Positions 33,116-41,518 of a stretch of 64,000 nt of DNA are shown piece by piece (the first letter of the stretch is position 1; every line of letters starts with the position of its first letter). The DNA lies in NCBI GenBank assembly GCA_945875335.1, contig CAMCKD010000001.1, forward strand, positions 1 to 64,000, in the 5' to 3' direction. The notes under the pieces were generated by a model. That model was not told where the DNA came from. It did not search any database and saw nothing but the letters and a program-made list of their open reading frames with translations. This stretch comes from an uncultured Clostridia bacterium (lineage in GTDB: Bacteria > Bacillota > Clostridia > Oscillospirales > Oscillospiraceae). The translations under genes were made by a program, and so were the position numbers.

Positions 33116-34156
33116 TTACTGGTTTTTTTCGGTACGCAATTTGGCCAGAGCGGCGACTTCCAGGGCGGTGACCTCTCCGGCGGTGAGGCCGAGCTGATGT
33201 CCCACCTCCTCGGCGCTCATGGGGCGACCCTTCTCCAATCCAAACCGAAGGGTCAGAATTTTTGCCTGCTTCTCACTCAACTGGGAAAGCAGCTCCCCAA
33301 TCCGCTGCCGCATTTGGAAATAGGCGGTATCCTCAACGGCCAGATCGTCCTCCGGGGTTTCCTCCTTGGGCTGCGCCAATTGTTCTGCTTGATTCAGCAG
33401 CGTGGCATCGGCCAGCATTTTCTGGATGCATGCCGCCTCTTCTACGCTGACCTTCATTCCCTCCGCAATTTCCTCCAAGGATGGGTTGCGGCCCAATTCC
33501 GATAAAAGCCGTTCATCGGTGCTTCGGTAGTCCTGCAGTGCCTGCCGCATTTTCTGGCTGATGCCGTTGCTTCTGGCTTGCAGGAGGATGGCTTTGGAAA
33601 GGGCATTTCGGATCATCCTGTCCCGGTGAGCCGCATAATCCCCACCGGAGTAGCTTTGGATGGCTTCCCAAAGGCCCACACTGCCCTCCTGAATCAAGTC
33701 CAGCAGCAGCACGTTCCAGCCCGCAAATTCCTGGGCCATCTCAACCACGCGGCTAAGGCCCAAATTGGTCAGTTTTTCCGCTGCACGATCATCCCCTGCG
33801 CGCAGCTCTTCCGCGAAAATCGTCTCGTCGCCAAAAGCAGGAATCGCTGCGATTTCTTCCAGGTAGAGCCGCAGGGGATCGTTCTCTTCCAGGTCAGAGA
33901 TTCTAAGACCGTTTTGCACATATTCTTTTTCCTGCTTCAGCCGCAGTGCCGCCTGACCGGAGGGGATGGTCTTTGGAAAGGAAGAAAAGTCCAGAACCAA
34001 CTGTTTTTCACCAATGATTTGGAATGCATCCTCCACTGCCTCGTCGTCCTCCCCTTCCAGCATGTTGATGAAACTCCACGCGGAAACGGAAGCGCCCTTC
34101 TGGCAGGCGGTCAAATACGCCTCCCAGGGGCTTTGTTCAAATTGGAAATCCATCAT
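33116..34156 (-). CDS. Degenerate sigma-70-family protein (second sigma of operon)
   Basis: The 346-aa protein resembles primary sigma factors: a region 1.2-2.1 part (DPLRLYLEEIAAIPAFGDET), a region 2.2-like core-binding motif (LLLDLIQEGSVGLWEAIQSY), region 3 and a region 4 (ILTLRFGLEKGRPMSAEEVGHQLGLTAGEV). The region 2.3-2.4 that melts and reads the -10 element is replaced by SGGDYAAHRDRMIRNALSKA, without the FSTYATxWIRQ consensus. It has an extra acidic N terminus of about 90 residues. It overlaps the canonical sigma gene by 4 nt. It may be an alternative sigma or a regulator of RNA polymerase. Confidence 0.85.
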   Translation of the reverse strand: MMDFQFEQSPWEAYLTACQKGASVSAWSFINMLEGEDDEAVEDAFQIIGEKQLVLDFSSFPKTIPSGQAALRLKQEKEYVQNGLRISDLEENDPLRLYLEEIAAIPAFGDETIFAEELRAGDDRAAEKLTNLGLSRVVEMAQEFAGWNVLLLDLIQEGSVGLWEAIQSYSGGDYAAHRDRMIRNALSKAILLQARSNGISQKMRQALQDYRSTDERLLSELGRNPSLEEIAEGMKVSVEEAACIQKMLADATLLNQAEQLAQPKEETPEDDLAVEDTAYFQMRQRIGELLSQLSEKQAKILTLRFGLEKGRPMSAEEVGHQLGLTAGEVTALEVAALAKLRTEKNQ

Positions 34157-35010
34157 TCCAAAAAATCCTCCAATCCCATGCTTTCACCCATTGCCTGGAG
34201 CTTGTCCATGGCCTGACGTTCAATTTGTCTGGCCCGCTCTTTTGAGATGCCCATTGATTTGCCGATTTCCTCCAGAGAGTGCTCTACCCCATCTTCCAAG
34301 CCAAAATGCAGGCACAATATCTTTCGCTGGCGTTCATTGAGGGAATCCAGCATCTGGTGCATCAGCTTTTCCAGCTCCTGCCGAACCAGCGCCTCCTGGG
34401 GCTGCAGGGCATCCAAATCCTCCACCAAGGAGCCCAGGGTGTTCTTGTCGCTGTCCCCGGTGAGCACATCCAGAGAGCAGACATCGGGTGACAGGCTCAG
34501 CAGCTCCTCCACCTTGGCAGCGGAGAGTCCCGCCTGCTGGCCGATTTCCTCAGAAGTGGGTTCTGTTCCGAACTGCTGCTTCAACTGGCTCCGCACCGCT
34601 TCCACCTTGCGGATCTTCTCAGCGGTGTGCAGCGGAACCCGGATAATGCCGCTGTTATTCATCAGGCACCGGGTTACTCCCTGTCGAATCCATTTGGTAG
34701 CGTAGGTGGAGAACCGATAGTCCCTGGTATAGTCAAATTTTCTTGCCGCAACGAGCAGACCAATGCTGCCCTCCTGAATCAAATCCATCAATGCAACGCC
34801 CCGGCCGGCATACTCCTTGGCAACATAGACCACCAGGCGGAGATTGGCATTGACCATCTGTCGGATGGCCGCTTCATCCCCGGCTGCGCATCGCTGGGCC
34901 AAATCCCGCTCCTGCTCCGGCGTAAGCCTGGGAATGCCACGAATTTCATTCAAATACTGATGAATATCATCTTCATAAGTAACTTCAGTTGTCAGCGTGG
35001 TTTCAGTCAT
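34153..35010 (-). CDS. RpoD/SigA-type RNA polymerase sigma factor
   Basis: The 285-aa protein has canonical regions 1.2 (DDIHQYLNEIRGIPRLTPEQE), 2.1-2.4 (NLRLVVYVAKEYAGRGVALM, DLIQEGSIGLL, FDYTRDYRFSTYATKWIRQ), 3 and 4.2 (SLEEIGKSMGISKERARQIE). Region 1.1 is absent, so it is shorter than typical SigA (about 370 aa). It directly follows dnaG with a 4-nt overlap, the classical dnaG-rpoD place. It could be the primary sigma or a primary-like paralogue; the genome must be searched for another. Confidence 0.9.
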   Translation of the reverse strand: MTETTLTTEVTYEDDIHQYLNEIRGIPRLTPEQERDLAQRCAAGDEAAIRQMVNANLRLVVYVAKEYAGRGVALMDLIQEGSIGLLVAARKFDYTRDYRFSTYATKWIRQGVTRCLMNNSGIIRVPLHTAEKIRKVEAVRSQLKQQFGTEPTSEEIGQQAGLSAAKVEELLSLSPDVCSLDVLTGDSDKNTLGSLVEDLDALQPQEALVRQELEKLMHQMLDSLNERQRKILCLHFGLEDGVEHSLEEIGKSMGISKERARQIERQAMDKLQAMGESMGLEDFLE

Positions 35011-36761
35011 GTTTTGAATCCTTTTCGGGCGAGGAGCTGTTTCTGGAAGGACAGCAGATCGTCGTTATTTTTTGCAGATTTGGTGGTTTGCATCTGGTGC
35101 TCCGTGCGGATGGTTCGGATGCAGTCGGCAAGGGCCTGTTCCGAAACCGGGCCGTCGTGTCGTTGGAGCAGAAGGGCAATGTGGGACATTTCCTCAGGAG
35201 AAAAGTCGGTCAGGGAGGCCAGCGAGACCTCAATCCCCTGCCCGAAGCTTTGAACCAACTGTTCATAGACTCTGCCCAGCAGCTGGGAAGAGAAAAGCTC
35301 CTGAGAAAGGCCGTCGCAGGAGCTCAGCAGTGCCGGTTCCCGCAGAAGCATGGCAATCAGGCTTTCCTCCGCCATGGCGGATTTGATGTTGTCATAGCGA
35401 ATGTGCCGATCCTTCGGCTGATGGCCCGCAGCGGGAGAGAGGTCAATTCTCTCCTGCTTTTTCTTTTCCCGGGAAATGCGGCGCTTGAAGGCCTTGTTGA
35501 CCTCAATTTTCATGGAATCCGCAGAGATTCCGGCGGCTTCGGCAACCCGCCCGCCGTAGATCTCCCGCTGTACCGCATTGCCCAGGGTGCTGATGAACTC
35601 CGCAGCTTCCCCAATGAATTGGATGCGCTGGTCATCTTCTCGCAGGTCATATTTCTTTTGAATGGCTCTGAGCTGATATTCCACCCGATTGGAGGATTCC
35701 TCCAACAGCAGGCGGAACCGATCAGCGCCAAATTTTTTCAGGAACTCATCCGGGTCCTTGGCGTCCCGCATTTGCAGCACCTTCACCTGCAGCCCCGCCT
35801 TTTCCAGCATGGGGATGGCCCGCTTGGTGGCATTCTGCCCGGCGTCGTCCCCATCGTAAATCAGCATTACCTGCTCGGTATAGCGGGACAGCAGCGCCGC
35901 ATGCTCTTCGGTCAGAGAGGTACCCAGGGACGCCACAGCGCAGTCAAAGCCATACTGATGCAGCGCCACGGCATCCATATAGCCTTCCACCAGAATCATG
36001 TAGCCAAGCTTGCTTTTCTTGGCCAGATTCAGAGCAAACAGGTTTTTTCTCTTGTTAAAAATAACGGTTTCCGGGGAATTTAAGTATTTTGGGGTGGAGT
36101 CATCCATCACCCGCCCGCCGAAGCCGATCACATTGCCCCGCACATCGATGATGGGGAACATCAGGCGGTTTCGGAACCTGTCATATACCTTCCCGGTTTT
36201 CTGAGAGGTAGAGGCCAGGCCGGACTGCTTCAGCTCCTCCTCCGTATAGCCCTTTGCCATCATGGCGTCGCAGAGGGAGGACCAGGCATTGGGAGCAAAG
36301 CCGATTCCGAACCTGGTCAAGGTGGATTTGGGCATCCCCCGCTTCTGCGCATAGGCCAGTCCCTCTTCCCCGGCAGGACTGTAGAGCTGGGTATGATAAA
36401 ACCGTGCAGCCTCCTTGGACAGAGCCCAGAGCCGCTCCTGCTGATGGTAGCGGTTTTGATACTGGGCATCCTCCGGCACCTCCATCCCCGCCCGTTTGGC
36501 CAGGGCACGGACGGCATCGGGATAGCTCAGTCCTTCGATCTCCATTTGGAAATTGATGACGCTTCCGCCCTTGTGGCAGCCGAAGCAATAGTAAATTCCC
36601 TTTTCCGGGTTGACGGAGAAGGAAGCGGTCTTTTCACCATGGAAGGGGCACAGGCCAAACAAATTGGAGCCGGAGCGACGCAGATTGACATACTGGCCCA
36701 CGACCTCCTCAATTGGATTCCGGGCCGCCAGTTCTTCCAAAAATGACGGTGGAAAAGCCAT
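35007..36761 (-). CDS. dnaG: DNA primase
   Basis: DnaG makes RNA primers at the replication fork. The 584-aa protein has the CHC2 Zn finger (CPFHGEKTASF...YYCFGCHKGG), the RNA polymerase core with AQKRGMPKSTLTRFGIGFAP and GFGGRVMDDSTPKYLNSPET, and a TOPRIM domain (VEGYMDAVAL, IYDGDDAGQNA). The C-terminal helicase-binding part is present. It sits in the dgt-dnaG-sigma arrangement typical of Clostridia and overlaps the sigma gene by 4 nt. Confidence 0.97.
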   Translation of the reverse strand: MAFPPSFLEELAARNPIEEVVGQYVNLRRSGSNLFGLCPFHGEKTASFSVNPEKGIYYCFGCHKGGSVINFQMEIEGLSYPDAVRALAKRAGMEVPEDAQYQNRYHQQERLWALSKEAARFYHTQLYSPAGEEGLAYAQKRGMPKSTLTRFGIGFAPNAWSSLCDAMMAKGYTEEELKQSGLASTSQKTGKVYDRFRNRLMFPIIDVRGNVIGFGGRVMDDSTPKYLNSPETVIFNKRKNLFALNLAKKSKLGYMILVEGYMDAVALHQYGFDCAVASLGTSLTEEHAALLSRYTEQVMLIYDGDDAGQNATKRAIPMLEKAGLQVKVLQMRDAKDPDEFLKKFGADRFRLLLEESSNRVEYQLRAIQKKYDLREDDQRIQFIGEAAEFISTLGNAVQREIYGGRVAEAAGISADSMKIEVNKAFKRRISREKKKQERIDLSPAAGHQPKDRHIRYDNIKSAMAEESLIAMLLREPALLSSCDGLSQELFSSQLLGRVYEQLVQSFGQGIEVSLASLTDFSPEEMSHIALLLQRHDGPVSEQALADCIRTIRTEHQMQTTKSAKNNDDLLSFQKQLLARKGFKT

Positions 36762-36795
36762 ATTTCCCCCTCCCTTCTGTTTTCATTGTATCACA

Positions 36796-37809
36796 TCATC
36801 CCCGGATATTCCACCCCGCGGGCACGAAAATCTCTGTAAATTTGTTCACGGCATAGTTATCGGTCATGCCTGCGATGTAGTCACAGACCGTGCGCTCCAT
36901 GCCGTCAAAGCTGAGCTGGGGCTGAAAATCCGCCGGAAGCGCCTCCGGGTGATTGATGTAGTATTCGAATAGCTTTTGCAGCATGGCTTTTGCCTTGCTT
37001 TCCTCCCCTTTGGCAATGGGGTTTCGATAAACCCTTTCAAACATGAAGCTGCGCAGCTCCTTGAGGGCTTTGTCCACAGCGGGACTCAGGCAGATGGAAC
37101 CAGCCTCCCGGGAGGTGAAAATCAAATCGCACACCAGAGTATTGATGCGCTCTTTGTGAGTAGCACCCAAAACTGCCACAATTTCCCGGGGCAGGTCGCT
37201 GTCGCTGAGAATCCCGGCCCGAACAGCGTCATCAATATCATGATTCACATAGGCAATCTGATCGGAGCGGCGCACCACCTGGCCTTCCAGGGTCTCGGGT
37301 ACATAATCCCCGGTGTGGCCCAAAATGCCCAGCCGGACCTCATGGGTCAGGTTCAGTCCCCTGCCGTCATTTTCCAGAAAATCCACCACCCGCAGGCTCT
37401 GCTCATTATGACGGAAGGGTTTGCCCAGACACGCGGACAGCGCCGCCTCCCCGGCGTGGCCGAAGGGCGTGTGACCCAGGTCATGGCCCATGGCAATGGC
37501 TTCTGCCAAATCTTCATTCAGCCCCAAGGCCCGGGTCATGGTGCGGGCAATTCTTGTCACCTCCAAGGTGTGGGTCATTCTGGTGCGGTAATGATCCCCC
37601 TCCGGGCGGAGGAACACCTGGGTCTTGTGCATCAGTCTGCGAAAGGCCTTGCTGTGGACGATGCGGTCATTGTCCCGCTGGAAGCAGGTGCGCACATCCA
37701 TTTCCGAGGGAGTCTCCTGCCGGGGGCGACCGGCACTCTGGTCGGCAAAGGCGGCAAGAGGATTGAGCCTGCGGTGCTCCTGGTATTCCAATTCTTCTCT
37801 AACGGTCAT
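36796..37809 (-). CDS. dgt: Deoxyguanosinetriphosphate triphosphohydrolase-like protein
   Basis: The 337-aa HD-domain protein is of the dGTPase type: RDNDRIVHSKAFRRLMHKTQVF, RTRMTHTLEVTRIARTMTRAL (metal H), AIAMGHDLGHTPFGHAGE (HD) and YVNHDIDDAVRAG. These enzymes cut dNTPs to nucleoside and triphosphate and keep dNTP pools balanced. It lies directly upstream of dnaG in the operon, a functional link between dNTP level and replication priming. It is shorter than E. coli Dgt and matches the clostridial type. Confidence 0.95.
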   Translation of the reverse strand: MTVREELEYQEHRRLNPLAAFADQSAGRPRQETPSEMDVRTCFQRDNDRIVHSKAFRRLMHKTQVFLRPEGDHYRTRMTHTLEVTRIARTMTRALGLNEDLAEAIAMGHDLGHTPFGHAGEAALSACLGKPFRHNEQSLRVVDFLENDGRGLNLTHEVRLGILGHTGDYVPETLEGQVVRRSDQIAYVNHDIDDAVRAGILSDSDLPREIVAVLGATHKERINTLVCDLIFTSREAGSICLSPAVDKALKELRSFMFERVYRNPIAKGEESKAKAMLQKLFEYYINHPEALPADFQPQLSFDGMERTVCDYIAGMTDNYAVNKFTEIFVPAGWNIRG

Positions 37810-37820
37810 GGCGCTACCTC

Positions 37821-38447
37821 CTATGTAATGGGGAATGCCCGATATTCCTGCCCTGTTTCCATTCCCTCCACGGTGCCGGAGGTCATATCCGTCAGCCGCT
37901 CCAAAAAGGGCTGAACCTGGGCCTCCGGGAATAGGATTTCCAGGTCAACCTCCGCACCAAACTCCGTGCTGCGGATGATGCCGCCAAAGCTCTCGGTTTC
38001 CAGCTTTACCCGCTCGTAAAAGCTGTAGGGACAGGGAACATACAGAACCGTCCAGACCCGCTTCATGGATTTTCCTGCAGCATCCACGGCAATTTTAGCC
38101 CCTTTGGTGTAGGCACGAACCAATCCCCCCGCACCCAAAAGGATACCGCCAAAATACCGGGTGACCACGCAGACGATATTGGAGAGGCCCTCCCGCTGCA
38201 GCACCTGGAGCATGGGCATTCCAGCGGTGCCTCCAGGTTCGCCGTCATCGGAAAACCGAACGGCACCGCCGTGGATGATATAGGCCCAGCAGTTGTGGGT
38301 TGCGTCATAGTGCTGCTTTTTCATTTCCTGGATTCTGGCCAGCGCTTCTTCCTCGGATTCCACAGGCCAGACCCGCCCGATGAACCGGGATTTCTTTTCG
38401 ATGAATTCATCCTCCCCAAAATCGGTGGGCACCAGGTATTCTTCCAA
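37821..38447 (-). CDS. yigZ: YigZ/IMPACT-family protein
   Basis: The 208-aa product has the IMPACT motif HNCWAYIIHGGAVRFSDDGEPGGTAGMPML and VVTRYFGGILLGAGGLVRAYTKGA, plus a C-terminal DUF1949 ferredoxin-like domain. Eukaryotic IMPACT regulates translation through GCN1; the bacterial role is unknown. The start is a TTG at 38447 with AGGAG 9 nt upstream, between hflX and dgt in a tight operon. Confidence 0.93.
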   Translation of the reverse strand: MEEYLVPTDFGEDEFIEKKSRFIGRVWPVESEEEALARIQEMKKQHYDATHNCWAYIIHGGAVRFSDDGEPGGTAGMPMLQVLQREGLSNIVCVVTRYFGGILLGAGGLVRAYTKGAKIAVDAAGKSMKRVWTVLYVPCPYSFYERVKLETESFGGIIRSTEFGAEVDLEILFPEAQVQPFLERLTDMTSGTVEGMETGQEYRAFPIT

Positions 38448-38450
38448 GGG

Positions 38451-39719
38451 TCAGCACTCCTTTTTTACATAATCTCGCAGTCTGCCATACAAAATATCAT
38501 CCAGAACAACTTCCATTTCAATGCCGTCGGCGGTGTAATCCACATTTTTTACCTGGGCGTTGTTGTGAAGCGTCTCCACCTGGCCGCCCATGGAATAGGG
38601 CAAACAAAGGACAACATGGTGCCTTGCCTGACCCAGGGCGTTTTCGATGGCTCCAAGCAGCTGTTCCATTCCGAATCCCTGAGAAGCGGAGATGGATACA
38701 ATGTCCTCCCCGGTGGGGATATCCTCCGGGGAAACCAAATCCGACTTGTTGTAGCATTTGAGAACGGGGGTTCCGGGCTTTGCCAGCTGGGCAATCAGCT
38801 TGTCCACCACGGCGATGTGCTCCTCCCGATTGGGGTCAGAGGCGTCGATCACATGGAGTAGCAGATCGGCATACTCCAATTCCTCTAAAGTTGCCCGGAA
38901 GGCGTTCACCAGATGATGGGGCAGCTTAGCAATGAAGCCCACGGTGTCGGAGAGGATCACATCCAGATTGTCGGACACCGTCAACTGGCGGGAGGTGGTG
39001 TCCAGGGTGTCGAAGAGCCGGTTGTTGGCCGGGATGCCTGCGCCGGTGAGTTTGTTCAGCAAAGTGGATTTTCCGGCGTTGGTATAGCCCACGATGGCCA
39101 CCACCGGCACGGAATTCTTCATTCTCCGTTCCCGCTGGACGCTGCGCACCTGGCGCACCTGTTCCAGCTCCTCTTCCAAGCGGTAAATCCGCTCCCGGAT
39201 GTGGCGGCGGTCACTTTCCAGCTTGGTTTCACCGGGGCCTCTGGTGCCGATGCCGCCGCCCTGGCGGGAAAGACTGTTGCCCATGCCGGAAAGCCGGGGC
39301 AGCAGATACTTGTATTGGGCCAGCTCTACCTGCAGGCGGCCCTCTTTGGTTTTGGCACGCTGGGCAAAAATATCCAGAATCAGGGCGCTTCTGTCCAAAA
39401 CAGGAACGCCGATGATCTCTTCCAGCGCCCGGATATTTCCCGGGGAAAGCTCATTGTCAAAAATCACCATGGTGGATGCGGTGGCCTCTGCCAGCATCCG
39501 CACCTCCTGGGCCTTTCCCTCGCCGATAAAGCTGTGGGAGTCGGGAGCGTGGCGGTTTTGCAGCACCTTGGCAGTGCAGAAGCCGCCGGCAGTTTCCAGC
39601 AGCGCTTCCAATTCCTCCAGGGTCTCATCCGTGGCAATTTGTTCTTTTGTAAAGCAGTCGGCATTCAAGCCCACCAGTACTGCCCGTTCCTGCCCGTTTT
39701 GTTCAAAATTCGATTCCAT
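38451..39719 (-). CDS. hflX: GTPase HflX
   Basis: HflX splits stalled 70S or hibernating 100S ribosomes under stress. The 422-aa product has the N-terminal HflX nucleotide-binding domain (LDIFAQRAKTKEGRLQVELAQ), the Gly-rich RQGGGIGTRGPGETKLE linker, and a G domain with VGYTNAGKSTLLNKLTGAG, DTVGFIAKLPHHLV and NKSD. It begins the operon hflX-yigZ-dgt-dnaG-sigma and has an extended -10 promoter at 39755-39763. Confidence 0.97.
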   Translation of the reverse strand: MESNFEQNGQERAVLVGLNADCFTKEQIATDETLEELEALLETAGGFCTAKVLQNRHAPDSHSFIGEGKAQEVRMLAEATASTMVIFDNELSPGNIRALEEIIGVPVLDRSALILDIFAQRAKTKEGRLQVELAQYKYLLPRLSGMGNSLSRQGGGIGTRGPGETKLESDRRHIRERIYRLEEELEQVRQVRSVQRERRMKNSVPVVAIVGYTNAGKSTLLNKLTGAGIPANNRLFDTLDTTSRQLTVSDNLDVILSDTVGFIAKLPHHLVNAFRATLEELEYADLLLHVIDASDPNREEHIAVVDKLIAQLAKPGTPVLKCYNKSDLVSPEDIPTGEDIVSISASQGFGMEQLLGAIENALGQARHHVVLCLPYSMGGQVETLHNNAQVKNVDYTADGIEMEVVLDDILYGRLRDYVKKEC

Positions 39720-39754
39720 TTCATTCCTCCATTACTTCTGGACACAGTGATAAT

Positions 39755-39763
39755 AGTATACCA
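39755..39763 (-). promoter_or_regulatory. Extended -10 promoter of hflX operon
   Basis: TGGTATACT on the minus strand, with no strong -35 at 17 nt. The TG motif may compensate. It lies about 35 nt before the hflX ATG. Confidence 0.5.
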
Positions 39764-39787
39764 CATTCTACGCAGTACGGGCAAGAT

Positions 39788-39826
39788 AAAAAAGAAAAAG
39801 CCCGCACCACGTCGCCGTAGTGCGGA
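39788..39826 (-). terminator. Terminator of rpmE
   Basis: GTCCGCAC/GTGCGGGC stem with T-rich tail on the minus strand, 10 nt after the rpmE stop. Confidence 0.88.
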
Positions 39827-39835
39827 CTTCGTTTC

Positions 39836-40036
39836 TTACTTCAGGCCAAAACGCTTGTTGAAGCGATCAACACGTCCACCGGTGTCAACCAGCTTCTGCT
39901 TGCCGGTATAGAAAGGGTGGCACTTGGAGCAGATCTCAACACGAATGTCCTTCTTGGTGGAGCCGGTCGTAAAGACGTTGCCACAGGCGCAGCGAATCGT
40001 GGTCTGTTCATACTTGGGGTGGATACCTTCCTTCAT
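39836..40036 (-). CDS. rpmE: 50S ribosomal protein L31 (Zn-binding form)
   Basis: The 66-aa L31 starts [16 protein letters not shown] and has the Zn ligands CAC and CSKC (C+ form), as seen when zinc is not limiting. ATG 40036 has an AGAGGTG SD; the open frame runs 16 codons further into the leader. It has its own promoter (40102-40130) and terminator. The leader holds a hairpin that may be an L31 autoregulatory element. Confidence 0.97.
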   Translation of the reverse strand: MKEGIHPKYEQTTIRCACGNVFTTGSTKKDIRVEICSKCHPFYTGKQKLVDTGGRVDRFNKRFGLK

Positions 40037-40095
40037 CTCGTTCACCTCTTTCTTATCAGTTAAAGGGCATAAACGCCCTAGCAATCTTTAATCGC
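40037..40095 (-). ncRNA. Candidate L31 leader
   Basis: The leader between promoter and rpmE contains GGGC-GTTTAT-GCCC, a short hairpin near the SD. L31 leader motifs have been proposed in several phyla; assignment here rests on position only. Confidence 0.35.
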
Positions 40096-40101
40096 CGGGT
40101 T

Positions 40102-40130
40102 ATCATATCACACCCGGAGACAGAATGCAA
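40102..40130 (-). promoter_or_regulatory. Promoter of rpmE
   Basis: On the minus strand TTGCAT (40125-40130), 17-nt spacer, TATGAT (40102-40107). Confidence 0.75.
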
Positions 40131-40158
40131 GTGTTTTTTCAAAAAATTCTTATTTTTC

Positions 40159-41382
40159 TTAGAATGCCCAGTTGCCGCCCCGGAAAATGGGCACCACACG
40201 GCCATCGGCGCAGGTGGCATCGATGTTCATGCTGTCGCAGCCGATCATGAAATCCTCGTGGATCATGGAGTCATTGATGCCCAGCTCCCGGCACTCTTCC
40301 AGAGTTTTGTTCTGGAAATCCTTGATGGTGTCCGCAAAGCCCATGCCCAGAGCCAGGTGGCAGGCGGCATTTTCGTCGAACAGGGTGTTGTAGAACAGGA
40401 TGCCGCTTTCGGAGATGGGGCTGGCCTGGGGAACCAGAGCGCACTCGCCCAGGTAGGCAGCGCCCTCGTCCATTTCAATCATGGTTTTCAGCAGGTCTTC
40501 TCCCTTTTCAGCGTGAACCTCCACAGCCTTGCCATTTTCAAAGCGGATGGAGAAATTCTCAATGAGCTGGCCGCGGTAAGACAGGGGCTTGGTGGAATAG
40601 ACGATGCCCTCTGCCTCTCCCCGCTTGGGAGAAATGAAGCATTCCTCGGTGGGGATGTTGGGGTTGAAGAAAACATTCTGGAGGCTGGTTTCCCCGCCGC
40701 CGCAGAACTGGCTCTGCTCGATCAGGCCTACGGTGAAATCGGTGCCGTTGTCCGCTGTGTAATGCAGGGAACGGATGTTCAGCTCGTTCAGGTAACGGCA
40801 CCGGGCAGCCAGGTCTTTGTTGTGCTGCTTCCAGGCTTCGATGGGATCGTCATTGACCCGGGAGGTGAACAGGATGGCCTCCCACAGCTTTTCCATGGCG
40901 GTGCTGGTTCTCATGCCGGGGAAAACCTTCTTTGCCCAGGCGGCACCGGGGACGGCGGCAATGCACCACTGCTCCTTATTTTCCCGTCGGTCAATATAGG
41001 GCTTGAGAATGGGATAGCTCATTCTTCTGGCCTTGGTCACCTTGTCCATGTTGATTCCCTTCAAACCATCAGGGTCCTCGGAAATCAGGTGAATGCGGGC
41101 AGGAAGGGTCTCGCAATAATATTCCTGACGAGCCTTTTCCCATTCCTTCACAGTGCCCAGGCTCTTGACGGTGCGGTTGCGATAGTGGATTTTAGCCAGC
41201 GGCTGATAGTTCCACTGGACGATAACCTCGGAAGCCTTTGCCTTATAGGCCTCCTCCACCACCATCTGAACGAACTCCGGCTGATCCAAGTCGGCATAGA
41301 TGAGCACGACCTGGCCTTTCTGCACGTTGGCACCGCAGCGGACGATCAGATTGGCGTATTTGCGCAGGGTAGTTTTATTCAT
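40159..41382 (-). CDS. M29-family metal-dependent aminopeptidase
   Basis: The 407-aa AmpS/PepS-like protein starts with the family N-terminal region (LRKYANLIVRCGANVQKGQVV). Metal ligands are in the C-terminal half: the Glu in PTEECFISP, GECALVP, NAACHLALG and SMIHEDFMIG. It removes N-terminal residues from peptides in the cytosol. Spacing and length match the family. It has its own promoter (41413-41441), divergent from the homocysteine methyltransferase-like gene. Confidence 0.93.
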   Translation of the reverse strand: MNKTTLRKYANLIVRCGANVQKGQVVLIYADLDQPEFVQMVVEEAYKAKASEVIVQWNYQPLAKIHYRNRTVKSLGTVKEWEKARQEYYCETLPARIHLISEDPDGLKGINMDKVTKARRMSYPILKPYIDRRENKEQWCIAAVPGAAWAKKVFPGMRTSTAMEKLWEAILFTSRVNDDPIEAWKQHNKDLAARCRYLNELNIRSLHYTADNGTDFTVGLIEQSQFCGGGETSLQNVFFNPNIPTEECFISPKRGEAEGIVYSTKPLSYRGQLIENFSIRFENGKAVEVHAEKGEDLLKTMIEMDEGAAYLGECALVPQASPISESGILFYNTLFDENAACHLALGMGFADTIKDFQNKTLEECRELGINDSMIHEDFMIGCDSMNIDATCADGRVVPIFRGGNWAF

Positions 41383-41412
41383 TCAATGACAGCTCCTTTT
41401 TTGGTTTTTTGT

Positions 41413-41441
41413 ATCGTATCAGATTTTATCCAAAAGGTCAA
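41413..41441 (-). promoter_or_regulatory. Promoter of the M29 peptidase gene
   Basis: On the minus strand TTGACC (41436-41441), 17-nt spacer, TACGAT (41413-41418). Confidence 0.7.
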
Positions 41442-41447
41442 TCAATA

Positions 41448-41476
41448 TTGCAATCTTTGAAGAAATATTATATAAT
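41448..41476 (+). promoter_or_regulatory. Promoter of the methyltransferase-E2-like-birA run
   Basis: TTGCAA (41448-41453), 17-nt spacer, TATAAT (41471-41476). It is back to back with the M29 promoter. Confidence 0.75.
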
Positions 41477-41518
41477 GGCTCTGTTTTGTGACGACATGGT
41501 GAAAAACGGAGGGATACG

